DNA of 64,000 nt from an uncultured Actinomycetes bacterium (GCA_946482365.1 CAMLQY010000001.1:200819-264818), one strand, 5' to 3'. Shown: positions 40,046 through 48,950, numbered from the stretch's first letter. Translations and numbers: made by a program. The notes: generated from the sequence alone by a model not told the origin.

Positions 40046-40075
40046 ATTATAGGAGCCCCGGCACCGAAGGTTCAA
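40046..40075 (-). promoter_or_regulatory. Sigma-A promoter of the rsiG-garA-ftsR-like operon
   Basis: On the minus strand, TTGAAC (plus 40070-40075) and TATAAT (plus 40046-40051) are 18 bases apart, the best promoter match in the window. The predicted leader is about 38 bases with an AAGGAG site, so unlike many genes here it is not leaderless. Confidence 0.75.
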
Positions 40076-40087
40076 CTGCAGGTTGAA
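40071..40087. promoter_or_regulatory. Inverted-repeat operator candidate over the -35 box
   Basis: TTCAAC-TGCAG-GTTGAA is a perfect 6-bp inverted repeat with a 5-base spacer, overlapping the -35 element; a further GGTTGA half-site follows at once. MerR-type regulators bind such dyads, so autoregulation by the FtsR-like protein is possible. Confidence 0.45.
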
Positions 40088-40121
40088 GGTTGAGACCTCT
40101 TTGACCGCGCCCTTGCAAATG

Positions 40122-40168
40122 CTGACTTCGTCTTTTGTTCCGCTATCCGGCAGGAAAGACGAAGTCAG
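40122..40168. repeat. 47-bp fold-back repeat, family II copy F
   Basis: Arms CTGACTTCGTCTTT and AAAGACGAAGTCAG are perfect over 14 bp, tip TTCCGCTATCCGG. The stop codon of pgsA (TGA, minus strand, 40165-40167) is inside the right arm. Confidence 0.75.
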
Positions 40169-40806
40169 TGTCTGGGGTTGGCGGCGCGCACTTCACGGAT
40201 TCCGGTGCGCGCGTAGAGCACCGTGGCGACGATCGCGAGGCCGAGGCCGACGATCAGCAGCGCCGCCGGGACCCACCCGGCGAAGACCATCGCGAAGAAG
40301 ATCCCGCCCATGATCGGGAAGACCGAGATCCGGCCCGGCCAGTTGACCCGGATCTCGACGCCGTGGCGCAGGCCGTACTGGGCGAGGACGAGCATCGCCA
40401 GCTCGCGCGCGGCGAGCAGCGCCAGGGCCCAGCGCGGCAGCAGCTCGAAGTGCCAGCAGACGACGGCGCCGGCGAGGATCGTGAGCCGGTCGACGAGCGG
40501 GTCGAGGATCGAGCCGAGGCGGCTGTACTGGCCGGTGACGCGGGCGAGGAAGCCGTCGACGTAGTCGCCTGCCGCGATCAGCCAGAAGACGGTCGCCGCG
40601 CCGGCGCTGCGGCCGTCGCCGGATTCGAAGGCGAGCCAGAGGAAGAGGGGGAGCGCGGCGAGGCGCAGGTAGCCGACCAGGTTGGGCAGCGTCCAGGGGT
40701 TGAGCGGTTCGCCCTTCTGGGTCTGCCGGGGCGGCGGGCCGCTGCGGTCGAGGCCGAAGAGGCGGCGCACCCGGCCGCGCCCGAACGGCGCGGAATCAGG
40801 AGCCAT
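40165..40806 (-). CDS. pgsA: CDP-alcohol phosphatidyltransferase (PgsA-like)
   Basis: A 213-residue membrane protein with about five helices. The family signature DG-x2-AR-x8-G-x3-D-x3-D is complete in DGFLARVTGQYSRLGSILDP and the following LVDRL. It condenses CDP-diacylglycerol with an alcohol such as glycerol-3-phosphate to make phospholipid; the exact alcohol cannot be read. It overlaps the proS 3' end by 11 bases, and so is the last gene of the long minus-strand run. Confidence 0.85.
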   Translation of the reverse strand: MAPDSAPFGRGRVRRLFGLDRSGPPPRQTQKGEPLNPWTLPNLVGYLRLAALPLFLWLAFESGDGRSAGAATVFWLIAAGDYVDGFLARVTGQYSRLGSILDPLVDRLTILAGAVVCWHFELLPRWALALLAARELAMLVLAQYGLRHGVEIRVNWPGRISVFPIMGGIFFAMVFAGWVPAALLIVGLGLAIVATVLYARTGIREVRAANPRH

Positions 40807-42487
40807 CGACGCCCCGGAGGAGCTCCTCAGCCTGAGCAGCGGCCTCCCCCACGGGCAGCTCGTGCTCGGCGCCGCCGGCGCGCTCGCTTGCCTCGACCAC
40901 GCCCTCGGCCAGGCCGCGGCGGCCGACGACGATCCGCAGGGGGCAGCCGAGCAGCTCGGCGTCGGTCAGCTTCTCCCCGGTTCCCGCGTCGCGGTCGTCG
41001 TACAGCACCTCGACACCGGCGCTCCGCAGCTCCTCGTACAGGGTGTCCGCCGCGTCGCGCTCCTCCTCCCCCGCCTTCGCCAGCGAGACGAGGTGGACCT
41101 GCCAGGGGGCGAGCGCCCGGGGCCAGACGATCCCGCGCTCGTCGGCCCCCTGCTCGATCGCGGCGGCGACGATCCGCGCCGGGCCGATCCCGTAGCTGCC
41201 CATCACGATCGGCCTCTCCGTCCCCGACTCGTCGAGGTAGGTCGCGCCGAGCGGCTCGGAGTAGCGCGTGCCGAGCTTGAAGATGTTCCCCACCTCGATC
41301 GCCGGCTCGATCTCGATCGTGCCGCCGCCCGGCGCGGTGTCGCCGGCCTCGACCGTGCGCACGTCCATCTCGTATGACTCGAAGTCGCGCGAGGGGTCGA
41401 TGCCGCGCAGGTGGGTGTTCGGCTTGTTGGCGCCGGAGACGTAGGAATCGCCGCTCAGCGCGGCGTCCTTGATGATCGGCAGGCCGCTGCCGACCGGTCC
41501 GAGGTAGCCGACGGGGCCGAGCTGGTCCTCGATCTCCTCGGCGCTGGCCTGGCGGAAGTCGGTCTTCATCCCGTTGCGCAGCTTGATCTCGTTGAGGCGG
41601 TGATCGCCGCGGAGCAGGACGAGGACCATCCCCCTGCCCTCGACGACGATCGGCAGCGTCTTGATGAAGGCGCCGTGCGGTAGGCCGAGGTGGCCCGCCA
41701 CCTCCTCGACCTTGGCCAGGCCCGGCGTGTCGACCTCCTCCGGCGCGGCCAGCGGCGCCGGCAGCTCGACCGGCTGCGCCTCCGCCGAGGCGACCTCGAC
41801 GTTGGCGGCGTAGCCGGGCGCGAGGGCGACCTCGTTCTCGCCCGCCGCGCAGGGCGCCATGTACTCGTGGGCGCCGGAGCCCCCCATCATCCCGACGTCG
41901 GACTCGACCCGGTACCAGCGCAGCCCGCTGCGATCGAAGATCCGCGCGTAGGCCTCGCCCTGCAGCTCGTAGGACCGTGCCAGCCCCTCCTCGTCGCGGT
42001 CGAAGGAGTAGGCGTCCTTCATCGTGAACTCGCGCGTGCGCAGCACCCCCGCCCGCGGTCGCGGCTCGTCGCGCTCCTTGGTCTGCAGGTGGTAGAGCAT
42101 CAGCGGCAGGTCGCGGTAGGAGCGCACCTCACGCGCCACGTGATAGGTCAGGCACTCCTCGTGGGTCATCGCCAGCACCATCGGCGACCCCTTGCGGTCC
42201 TCCAGCTTGAACAGCTCGTCGATCGAGTACCGCCCGGTCTTCTCCCAGCTCTCGGCGGGCTGCAGCACCGGCATCAGCATCTCCTGACACCCGATCCCCT
42301 CCATCTCCTCCCGGAGGATTGCTTCGACCCTGCGATGAGCCCTCCACCCTGCGGGCAAGTAAGACCACAGTCCAGCCCCAACCTGCCGGATCAACCCAGC
42401 CCGCACCATCAACTTGTGCGAAACCGCCTCAGCATCCGCAGGCGGATCCTTCAGCGTCGGAATGAAGCTCTGGCTCAACCGGGTCAC
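40796..42487 (-). CDS. proS: Prolyl-tRNA synthetase (bacterial type with editing domain)
   Basis: A 563-residue class II synthetase. Motif 2 region with TKERDEPRPRAGVLRTREF and motif 3 GSYGIGPAR are present, and an insertion (about residues 225-380) between them is the YbaK-like editing domain that clears Ala-tRNA(Pro). The C-terminal anticodon-binding domain follows. GTG 42487 has TAGGTT 6 bases upstream, giving this gene its own promoter despite its place in the operon. Confidence 0.95.
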   Translation of the reverse strand: MTRLSQSFIPTLKDPPADAEAVSHKLMVRAGLIRQVGAGLWSYLPAGWRAHRRVEAILREEMEGIGCQEMLMPVLQPAESWEKTGRYSIDELFKLEDRKGSPMVLAMTHEECLTYHVAREVRSYRDLPLMLYHLQTKERDEPRPRAGVLRTREFTMKDAYSFDRDEEGLARSYELQGEAYARIFDRSGLRWYRVESDVGMMGGSGAHEYMAPCAAGENEVALAPGYAANVEVASAEAQPVELPAPLAAPEEVDTPGLAKVEEVAGHLGLPHGAFIKTLPIVVEGRGMVLVLLRGDHRLNEIKLRNGMKTDFRQASAEEIEDQLGPVGYLGPVGSGLPIIKDAALSGDSYVSGANKPNTHLRGIDPSRDFESYEMDVRTVEAGDTAPGGGTIEIEPAIEVGNIFKLGTRYSEPLGATYLDESGTERPIVMGSYGIGPARIVAAAIEQGADERGIVWPRALAPWQVHLVSLAKAGEEERDAADTLYEELRSAGVEVLYDDRDAGTGEKLTDAELLGCPLRIVVGRRGLAEGVVEASERAGGAEHELPVGEAAAQAEELLRGVDGS

Positions 42488-42493
42488 GCGAGA

Positions 42494-42499
42494 AACCTA
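42494..42499 (-). promoter_or_regulatory. -10 hexamer of proS
   Basis: TAGGTT on the minus strand, 6 bases before GTG 42487, just downstream of repeat family III copy 2. Confidence 0.5.
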
Positions 42500-42507
42500 T
42501 CCGCTAC

Positions 42508-42598
42508 TCGCGGCGGGTGGCGCGGATTTGGGGGACCACCCCGAGGAAGCTTTAGCTACCGCAGGGGTGGTGGCACCAAATCCGTGACAGGACCCGCC
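42508..42598. repeat. 90-bp fold-back repeat, family III copy 2
   Basis: Reads on the minus strand almost identically to the hflX-end copy, including the stems GGATTTGG/CCAAATCC and the TAGCTAAAGCTT tip. Its outer stem is GCGGCGGGT/ACCCGCCGC, perfect here. It fills the gap between fadD and proS. Confidence 0.8.
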
Positions 42599-42614
42599 GC
42601 GCCGCAGCCGTCGG

Positions 42615-44408
42615 TTATTCGGCGTACAACCCCTCGATCTCCGCTTCGTACCGATGCTCGATCGGCCGCCGTTTCAGCTTCATCGTCGGCGTCAGCTCGA
42701 CACCCCCCGGCTGCCACTCGGTCGGCAGCAGCTCGAACTTCTTCACCTGCTCGACCCGGGCCAGCCGGGCGTTTCCCCGCTCGACCCCGGCGGCGACCTC
42801 CGCCAGCACCGCTGGCTCGGCGGCGAGCTCCTCGGCCGAAGAGGCCTCGATCCCGTTCTGAGCGGCGAAGGCGGGCGCCGCGTCGGGATCGAGCACGACC
42901 AGCGCCACGTTGTAGGGGCGGTTGTCGCCGACCACGCAGACCTGCCCGATCAGCGGGCTGGACGCCTTGATCTTCGCCTCGATGTTCGCCGGCGACATGT
43001 TCTTGCCGGCCGAGTTGATGATCAGCTCCTTCTTGCGGTCGACGATGCTCAGGTAGCCGTCCTCGTCGAGTTCGCCCACGTCGCCGGTGTGCAGCCAGCC
43101 CCCGGCGTCGATCGCCTCCGCGGTCTTCTCGGGGTCGTTGCGGTACCCGGTCATCAGGACGTCGCCGCGCAGCAACACCTCGCCGTCCTCGGCGAGCTTC
43201 AGCTCGATCCCCGGAGCGGGCGGGCCGACGGTGCCGATCTTGATCCTCTCCAGCGGGTTGCAGGTTCCGGCCGCACAGCTCTCCGAGAGGCCCCAGAGCT
43301 CGGCCAGGGGGACGCCGATCGCGTGGAAGAACTCGATCACCTCGCGCGGCGTCGGCGCGGCGCCGACGTTGACGGCCGCGATCTGGTCGAGGCCGATCCT
43401 CTCGCGCAGCTTGGAGAGCACCAGCTCGTCCGCTTTGGCGTATTCCCCGGCGAGCTCGCCGGGGACCGGCCCACCGTTCTGCTCCGCCTCGACCTTGCGC
43501 CTCCCCACGTCCAGCGCCCATTCCACCGCCTTCTTGCGGTTCTCGTCGGGCTCCGCGCCGATCCCGATCTCCATCGCCGCCTTCAGCTTCTCCCAGATCC
43601 GCGGCACGGCGAAGAACCAGGTCGGCCGCACTTCGGCCAGGTAGGCGGCCACCTGGCGCGGGTCCGGGCAGCAGGTGGTGGTGACCCCGTGGACCATCGG
43701 CATGTAATGGGTGACGTTGCGCTCCGCGACGTGGGCCATCGGCAGCCAGGAGATCAGCCGGCCGCCGTCGGGGAAGGGGATCAGCTCGTTGAAGGAGCGG
43801 GCCGCTGCCAGCAGGCTGCCGTGGGTGAGCTGCACCCCCTTCGGCGGCCCGGTCGTGCCCGAGGTGTAGATCAGCGTCACCAGGTCTTCCGGCTCGACTT
43901 GGCGCCAGGCGGCCTCGAAGTCGAACTCCTCCTCGCCCATCGCTTCCAGCTCCGCGAGGGAGATCGTGCCGTCGCGAGCGTCGGCGTCGACGACCACGAC
44001 GTGCTCGAGCGCCGGCGCCCCGGCGCCTGCCTCCAGGACCGCGTCGAGGAAGGCGGCCTCGGTGAACAGGACCCGGTTGGCGGCGTCGCCGATCAGGTAG
44101 GAGATCTGCTCGACCGTGGAGGTGTTGTAGATCGAGAACGGCGTCGCGCCGAGGTGCATCGCTCCGGCATCGGCGAAGTGGAACTCCGGCCTGTTGACGA
44201 GCATTAGGCCCACCGTGTCGCCGCGGCCGACGCCGAGCGCCGCCAGGCCCGTGGCGATTCGCCCCACCCGCTCCGCGTATTCCGACCAGGTGGCGGTGAA
44301 CTCGTCGTCCTTGGTGCGGATCGCCGCGCGCTCGCCGTGCTCGGCAGCCGTCAGCTGGAAGGCCTCGGCCAGGGTCGTCGCCTCTGTCAGGGCTCGATTG
44401 CTCGGCAT
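42615..44408 (-). CDS. fadD: Long-chain acyl-CoA synthetase
   Basis: A 597-residue AMP-forming ligase that activates fatty acids. The P-loop is YTSGTTGPPKG and the linker/hinge region is GWLHTGDVGELDEDGYLSIVDRKKELI (cited here as GWLHTGDVGELD and VDRKKELI). It belongs to the FAA1-type branch with the EVIEFFHAIGVP helix. ATG 44408 is one base after the ispG stop. In most genomes ispG is followed directly by proS; here fadD and a repeat lie between. Confidence 0.92.
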   Translation of the reverse strand: MPSNRALTEATTLAEAFQLTAAEHGERAAIRTKDDEFTATWSEYAERVGRIATGLAALGVGRGDTVGLMLVNRPEFHFADAGAMHLGATPFSIYNTSTVEQISYLIGDAANRVLFTEAAFLDAVLEAGAGAPALEHVVVVDADARDGTISLAELEAMGEEEFDFEAAWRQVEPEDLVTLIYTSGTTGPPKGVQLTHGSLLAAARSFNELIPFPDGGRLISWLPMAHVAERNVTHYMPMVHGVTTTCCPDPRQVAAYLAEVRPTWFFAVPRIWEKLKAAMEIGIGAEPDENRKKAVEWALDVGRRKVEAEQNGGPVPGELAGEYAKADELVLSKLRERIGLDQIAAVNVGAAPTPREVIEFFHAIGVPLAELWGLSESCAAGTCNPLERIKIGTVGPPAPGIELKLAEDGEVLLRGDVLMTGYRNDPEKTAEAIDAGGWLHTGDVGELDEDGYLSIVDRKKELIINSAGKNMSPANIEAKIKASSPLIGQVCVVGDNRPYNVALVVLDPDAAPAFAAQNGIEASSAEELAAEPAVLAEVAAGVERGNARLARVEQVKKFELLPTEWQPGGVELTPTMKLKRRPIEHRYEAEIEGLYAE

Positions 44409-44409
44409 C

Positions 44410-45663
44410 TCAGGCTCGTGTGAAGCGGCGCCCCGCCGTGGGCGAGGCCTCCTCGTCGAGCAGCACCCGGTCGGACTCGCCTTTTTCAGCCGCTTCGTGC
44501 TCCATCCGCGCGATCTTCTCAGGTGTCAGCTCGCCCGCGTTCTCCGCCTCGATCTTCGCCAGCCAGGCGGCCCCCTCGCGCGATTCCTCCTCGTCGAACT
44601 CGACCCCGCCCCGGTCCAGCGACTTGTCGATCTCCTCGAAGAGGGTGTCGACGAGCTTGGCCTGAGGGACCTTGCGCAGCGGCTTGCCGTGGGCGTAGAT
44701 CAGGCCCTCGTTCTTGGCGCCCGCGATGCCGAAGTCGGCATGGGAGGCCTCGCCGATGCCGTTCACGGCGCAGCCCAGCACGGCGACCTCGATCGGCTCG
44801 GCGTAGCTCTCCAGCCGCTGCTCGATCTCGGCGACGACGGAGTCCATGTCGAACTGGAGACGGCCGCAGGTCGGGCAGGCGATCAGCACCGGGCCGCGCT
44901 CGCGCAGCTGCAGCGCCTTGAGGATCTCCCAGGCGACCTTGACCTCCTCCTCGGCGTGGAAGGTCGAGAGGCTGATCCGGATCGTGTCGCCGATCCCGTC
45001 GGCGAGCAGCGCGCCCAGGCCGACCGCGGACTTGAGCGACCCCGACCACTTGGTCCCCGCCTCGGTGATCCCCAAGTGCAGCGGGTAGGGGATCTTCTCC
45101 GAGAGCAGGCGGTTGGCGGCGATCGTGTTGGGCACGTTGGTCGACTTGATCGAGACCTTGAAGTCCTCGAACTCCAGCGACTCCATCAGCTCGACGAACT
45201 CGACCGCGGCCGCGACCAGCGCCTCGACCGGGCTCTCGCGCTCGAGCGCGTGCAGGTGCTTGGGCAGCGAGCCCGAGTTGACCCCGATCCGCATCGGCAC
45301 CCCGGCGGCGGTCGCCCGCTGCGCCACCTCGGCGACCTTCTCGCGGCCGCCGATGTTGCCCGGGTTGAGCCGGATGCAGTGGGCCCCCGCGTCGATCGCC
45401 TTCAGCGCCAGGGTGTGGTTGAAGTGGATGTCGGCGATCACGGGGATCGGCGACTCCTTGACGATCGTCTTCAGCGCCTCGACGTCCTCGTCGCGCGGCA
45501 CGGCGCAGCGCACCAGGTCGGCCCCCGCGTCGGCGACCTTGCGGATCTGCTCCATCGTCGCCGCCAGGTTGGCGGTCTCGGTCTTGGTCATCGTCTGCAC
45601 GGCGACGGGGGCGCCGCCGCCGATCGGCACGCCGCCGACGAATATCTGCCTTTTCGAAGCCAT
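44410..45663 (-). CDS. ispG: 4-hydroxy-3-methylbut-2-en-1-yl diphosphate synthase
   Basis: A 417-residue [4Fe-4S] enzyme of the MEP isoprenoid pathway. The TIM-barrel part contains ADIHFNHTLAL and RLNPGNIGG; the C-terminal cluster ligands are in CPTCGR and the following GCAVNGIGE. The last 60 residues are a charged extension beyond the usual end. ATG 45663 has TACCCT 6 bases upstream. dxr, an earlier enzyme of the same pathway, is two genes upstream. Confidence 0.95.
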   Translation of the reverse strand: MASKRQIFVGGVPIGGGAPVAVQTMTKTETANLAATMEQIRKVADAGADLVRCAVPRDEDVEALKTIVKESPIPVIADIHFNHTLALKAIDAGAHCIRLNPGNIGGREKVAEVAQRATAAGVPMRIGVNSGSLPKHLHALERESPVEALVAAAVEFVELMESLEFEDFKVSIKSTNVPNTIAANRLLSEKIPYPLHLGITEAGTKWSGSLKSAVGLGALLADGIGDTIRISLSTFHAEEEVKVAWEILKALQLRERGPVLIACPTCGRLQFDMDSVVAEIEQRLESYAEPIEVAVLGCAVNGIGEASHADFGIAGAKNEGLIYAHGKPLRKVPQAKLVDTLFEEIDKSLDRGGVEFDEEESREGAAWLAKIEAENAGELTPEKIARMEHEAAEKGESDRVLLDEEASPTAGRRFTRA

Positions 45664-45697
45664 GTGCGAAGGGTATCCGGGTGCGCGGGCGCGCCGG

Positions 45698-46786
45698 CTA
45701 GCGGACGTTGAAGCCCTCGCCCGTGAGGCGGCCGATGTCGTTGGTGAGGCCGAGGACGAAGAGCATGATCACGAGGACGAAGCCGAGCGCCCCGGCGCGC
45801 TCCATGACCCGGAAGGGCACCGGGCGGCCCCGCGCTTTCTCGACCAGGCTCCAGAAGATGTGGCCGCCGTCGAGCGGCAGGAAGGGGAAGAGGTTGATCA
45901 GGCCCAGCGAGAGGCTGACCACGGCGAGCAGGGTGAGCGCCTCGCGGGCGCCGATCTCGATCACCTGGTTGGCGACGTCGCTGGTGCCGACCACGCCGGA
46001 CACTTCCTTGCGCTGTTCGGGGTCGAGGAGGTTGGCGAAGACGGTCACGGTCTTGCTCGTCACCAGCCAGATCGCGTCTGCGGCCCGCTCGGCGGCACCG
46101 CCGGCCCCCAGTTCCGCCGGCGCCGTGCCGTAGGAGAAGCCGATCCTGGTGCGCCCGGCTGCCCTGTCGTACTCGGGCCGCACGGAGATCGTCCGGACCT
46201 GGCCGTTGCGCTCGACTCTCAGCGTCACCGGCGTGGCGGCCTTGCAGCCCTCGACCTGCCTGCCCGCGCACTCGTGCTTGCCCACCGCTTCGAAGAAGCG
46301 TTCGAGGCGCGCTTCGGTGGCCAGGTTCGGGTAGCTCTTCCCGTCGACGGCGAGGACGCGGTCGCCCGGCTGGAGCACCTTCGCGGCCGGCGAGCCGGGC
46401 ACGACTTCGTCGACCCTCTGGGTCGGGTCGCTCGCCCCCAGCGCCAGCACGAAGAGGATCGCGAAGGCGAGCACGATGTTGACCGCCGGCCCCGCTCCGA
46501 TAGTGACGATCCGCTTCCAGACCGGCATTTCGTAGTACCCGCGGTGCTCTTCCCCGGGCGGCAATTTGTCTTCGGGGTGCATGCCGCTGATCTTCACGTA
46601 GCCCCCCGCTGGGATCGCGGCGATGCCGTACTCGGTCTCGCCCCGCTTGACCGAGACCAGCTTCGGCCCGAAGAAGAGGAAGAACTTCTCGACTCGCATC
46701 CCCGTCGCCTTGGCGGCGAAGAAGTGCCCGGCCTCGTGCAGGATGATCAGCAGCGAGAAGCCGAGGAAGATCAGGACCCAGTTCAT
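45698..46786 (-). CDS. rseP: Site-2 protease RseP/Rip1-like
   Basis: A 362-residue intramembrane metalloprotease that cuts transmembrane anti-sigma factors or leftover signal peptides. The zinc motif HEAGH is in the first helix, a PDZ domain occupies about residues 115-235, and the second ligand motif FPFLPLDGGHI is near residue 300. ATG 46786 overlaps the dxr stop by 4 bases. The anti-sigma-like protein at 35494 would be a plausible substrate type, but nothing here shows it. Confidence 0.93.
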   Translation of the reverse strand: MNWVLIFLGFSLLIILHEAGHFFAAKATGMRVEKFFLFFGPKLVSVKRGETEYGIAAIPAGGYVKISGMHPEDKLPPGEEHRGYYEMPVWKRIVTIGAGPAVNIVLAFAILFVLALGASDPTQRVDEVVPGSPAAKVLQPGDRVLAVDGKSYPNLATEARLERFFEAVGKHECAGRQVEGCKAATPVTLRVERNGQVRTISVRPEYDRAAGRTRIGFSYGTAPAELGAGGAAERAADAIWLVTSKTVTVFANLLDPEQRKEVSGVVGTSDVANQVIEIGAREALTLLAVVSLSLGLINLFPFLPLDGGHIFWSLVEKARGRPVPFRVMERAGALGFVLVIMLFVLGLTNDIGRLTGEGFNVR

Positions 46787-47928
46787 ACCCTGGCCAACCC
46801 CCCCACCTCTGCTTCGGTGCGGCGGCGGGCCTCGGCGTCGACCGCGAAGAGGTCTTCGAAGTGGGTCGGCTGCAGCACCGGCATCGCGCCCAGGACCCGT
46901 TCGATCGCGGCCGCGATCGAGGTGAAGCCGATCTGCCCCTCGAGGAAGGCGGCGACGGCGACCTCGTCGGCGGCGTTGAGGACACACGGCGCGGTCCCCC
47001 CCGCCCTGCCGGCCTCGAGGGCGATGCGCAGGCAGGCGAAGGTCTCCAGGTCGGGCGACTCGAAGCTCAGCTCCCCGACCGCGGCGAGGTCGAGGCGCGG
47101 CACGTCGACGTCGGCGCGCTCGGGGTGGTGCAGCGCGTAGGAGATCGGCACCCGCATGTCGGGATGGCCGAGGTGGGCCAGCGTCGCACCGTCGTTGAGG
47201 TCGATCAGGGAGTGGACGATCGACTGCGGGTGGACGACCACCTCGATCCGCTCGAAGGGGACGCCGAAGAGGTGGTGGGCCTCGATCGCCTCGAAACCCT
47301 TGTTCATCAGCGTCGCCGAGTCGATCGTGATTCGCCCCCCCATGCTCCAGGTCGGGTGGGCGAGCGCCTCCTCGACGCTGACGCTCGCCAGGTCGGTGCG
47401 GCCGCGGAAGGGCCCGCCCGAGGCGGTCAGGACCAGCCGGTCGACCGTCCCCGGGGGCTCGGCGCCGATCAGCTGGAAGAGGGCGGAATGCTCGGAGTCG
47501 ACGGGGAGCAGCCGTGCCCCGGTCGCCTCGGCAAGCGCCATCGTCAGCTCGCCACCGATCACCAGGCTCTCCTTGTTGGCGAGCGCGACGTCGATCCCCT
47601 CGCCGAGCGCGACGATCGTCGGCCCCAGGCCGGCGGCGCCGACGATCCCATTCAGCACCAGGTCGGCGCCCGAGCCGAGGATCAGCTCGCGGATCCCGTC
47701 CTCGCCGGCAAGCACCCGGCCCTCCCATGCCCTGCTCGCGGCCGCGGCGGCCTCGGGGCCGGAGAAGGCGACGGTGCCGACGCCGTGCTCGGCGGCCTGC
47801 GCAAGCACCCGCTCCCAGCTCGACCCGGCCGCCAGGCCGACGACCTCGAGCTCCTCCGAGCCCGCGACGATCTCCAGCGCCTGCGTGCCTATCGAGCCCG
47901 TCGAGCCAAGGATTACGACCTTCTTCAT
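46783..47928 (-). CDS. dxr: 1-deoxy-D-xylulose 5-phosphate reductoisomerase
   Basis: A 381-residue NADPH enzyme making MEP, the committed step of non-mevalonate isoprenoid synthesis. The N-terminus is VVILGSTGSIGTQALE; the metal site and substrate loop are in LLPVDSEHSAL and the GRITIDSATLMNKG segment. ATG 47928 is preferred over ATG 47940 because TATGCT lies exactly 7 bases before it and the Rossmann strand begins at once. Repeat family I copy 2 lies 5 bases upstream of this -10 box. Confidence 0.94.
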   Translation of the reverse strand: MKKVVILGSTGSIGTQALEIVAGSEELEVVGLAAGSSWERVLAQAAEHGVGTVAFSGPEAAAAASRAWEGRVLAGEDGIRELILGSGADLVLNGIVGAAGLGPTIVALGEGIDVALANKESLVIGGELTMALAEATGARLLPVDSEHSALFQLIGAEPPGTVDRLVLTASGGPFRGRTDLASVSVEEALAHPTWSMGGRITIDSATLMNKGFEAIEAHHLFGVPFERIEVVVHPQSIVHSLIDLNDGATLAHLGHPDMRVPISYALHHPERADVDVPRLDLAAVGELSFESPDLETFACLRIALEAGRAGGTAPCVLNAADEVAVAAFLEGQIGFTSIAAAIERVLGAMPVLQPTHFEDLFAVDAEARRRTEAEVGGLARV

Positions 47929-47935
47929 CATCGAG

Positions 47936-47941
47936 AGCATA
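47936..47941 (-). promoter_or_regulatory. -10 hexamer that fixes the dxr start
   Basis: TATGCT on the minus strand, 7 bases before ATG 47928. It overlaps the alternative upstream ATG (47940). Confidence 0.5.
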
Positions 47942-47946
47942 CGGAC

Positions 47947-48059
47947 GGGACGATCCCGGCAGGGGTGGAACGTCTTGTACTTTTTCGTGAGCGCCGCTCG
48001 AGCGCCAGCCGTCGCCGCTTCTCGAAAAAGTTAAGTGGAACCCCTGCCGGGATCGTCCC
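47947..48059. repeat. 113-bp fold-back repeat, family I copy 2
   Basis: Perfect 20-bp outer inverted repeat (47947-47966 and 48040-48059), starting GGGACGATCC. The inner strings GGAACGTCTTGTACTTTTT and AAAAAGTTAAGTGG are the same as in copies 1 and 3. It fills the gap between the cdsA stop and the dxr promoter. Confidence 0.85.
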
Positions 48060-48950
48060 TCAATAGACGAACTGGATCGAGAGGTAGTAGCCGACGACGA
48101 CTGTGAAGAAGACGGCGTCGAGGCGGTCGAGGATGCCGCCGTGGGGGCCGAAGAGGGTGCCGGTGTCCTTCTTGCCCAGGTCGCGCTTCAGCATCGACTC
48201 GAAGAGGTCGCCGACCGGGGCGATCGCCGCCACCGCCGCACCCATGATCAGGGCGTCCACCCCGGAGAGCCAGTCCTGGTAGAGGCCGGCGAACCAGAAG
48301 GCCATCGTGCCGATCACGAAGCCGCCGAGGAGGCCCTCCAGCGTCTTGTTCGGGGAGAGGGTCGGCGCGATCTTGTGCGAGCCGAACATGCGCCCCGTCG
48401 CGTAGGCGCCGGTGTCGGCGGCGAAGGTGCCGACGAGGACGTCGACGAGGAGCGCGGCGCCGTGGTCGGGGAGGTCGCGCAGGAGCACCGCGTGGACGAG
48501 CGGGATCCCGATCCAGACGATCCCGAGCATGGTCACCCCCATCGACATCGTGATCCCGTCGCGGTGGTGGCGGTCGGCGCCGAAGGCGAAGAGCACGGGG
48601 AACGAGGCGGCGAGGACCAGCAGGACGTTGAAGGCGGTACCGAAGTGAGCGGCGAGGATCAGCGCCGGGACGGCGATATAGGCGGCCCGCTGGACCGGGC
48701 GCATCTCCCCCGTCAGCGAGAGGTACTCGCGCAGGCAGAGCAGGCCGATCCCGACCATCGCCACGGTGAAGACCAGCTCTCCGGCGACGATGATCGCGAT
48801 CGCGAAGACGCCCCAGGGGATCGCGACTAGGACGCGCTTGAGCGTCTCTCCACTCCGTGCTCCCCCCCGTCGGCGGGGCTTCCGCGGCGGTCGCGGAGGC
48901 GGTTTGGGAGCCGGCTCCTCGAAGAGGTCGTCGTCGAAGAGCTCCTGCAT
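48060..48950 (-). CDS. cdsA: Phosphatidate cytidylyltransferase
   Basis: A 296-residue polytopic membrane enzyme that makes CDP-diacylglycerol, the precursor used by PgsA encoded later in the run. The signature near the C-terminus is visible in two parts: KRDLGKKDTGTLFGPHGGI and LDRLDAVF. A Pro/Arg-rich cytoplasmic N-terminus precedes the first helix. ATG 48950 shares one base with the uppS stop (TGATG). The stop is the start of repeat family I copy 2. Confidence 0.93.
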   Translation of the reverse strand: MQELFDDDLFEEPAPKPPPRPPRKPRRRGGARSGETLKRVLVAIPWGVFAIAIIVAGELVFTVAMVGIGLLCLREYLSLTGEMRPVQRAAYIAVPALILAAHFGTAFNVLLVLAASFPVLFAFGADRHHRDGITMSMGVTMLGIVWIGIPLVHAVLLRDLPDHGAALLVDVLVGTFAADTGAYATGRMFGSHKIAPTLSPNKTLEGLLGGFVIGTMAFWFAGLYQDWLSGVDALIMGAAVAAIAPVGDLFESMLKRDLGKKDTGTLFGPHGGILDRLDAVFFTVVVGYYLSIQFVY

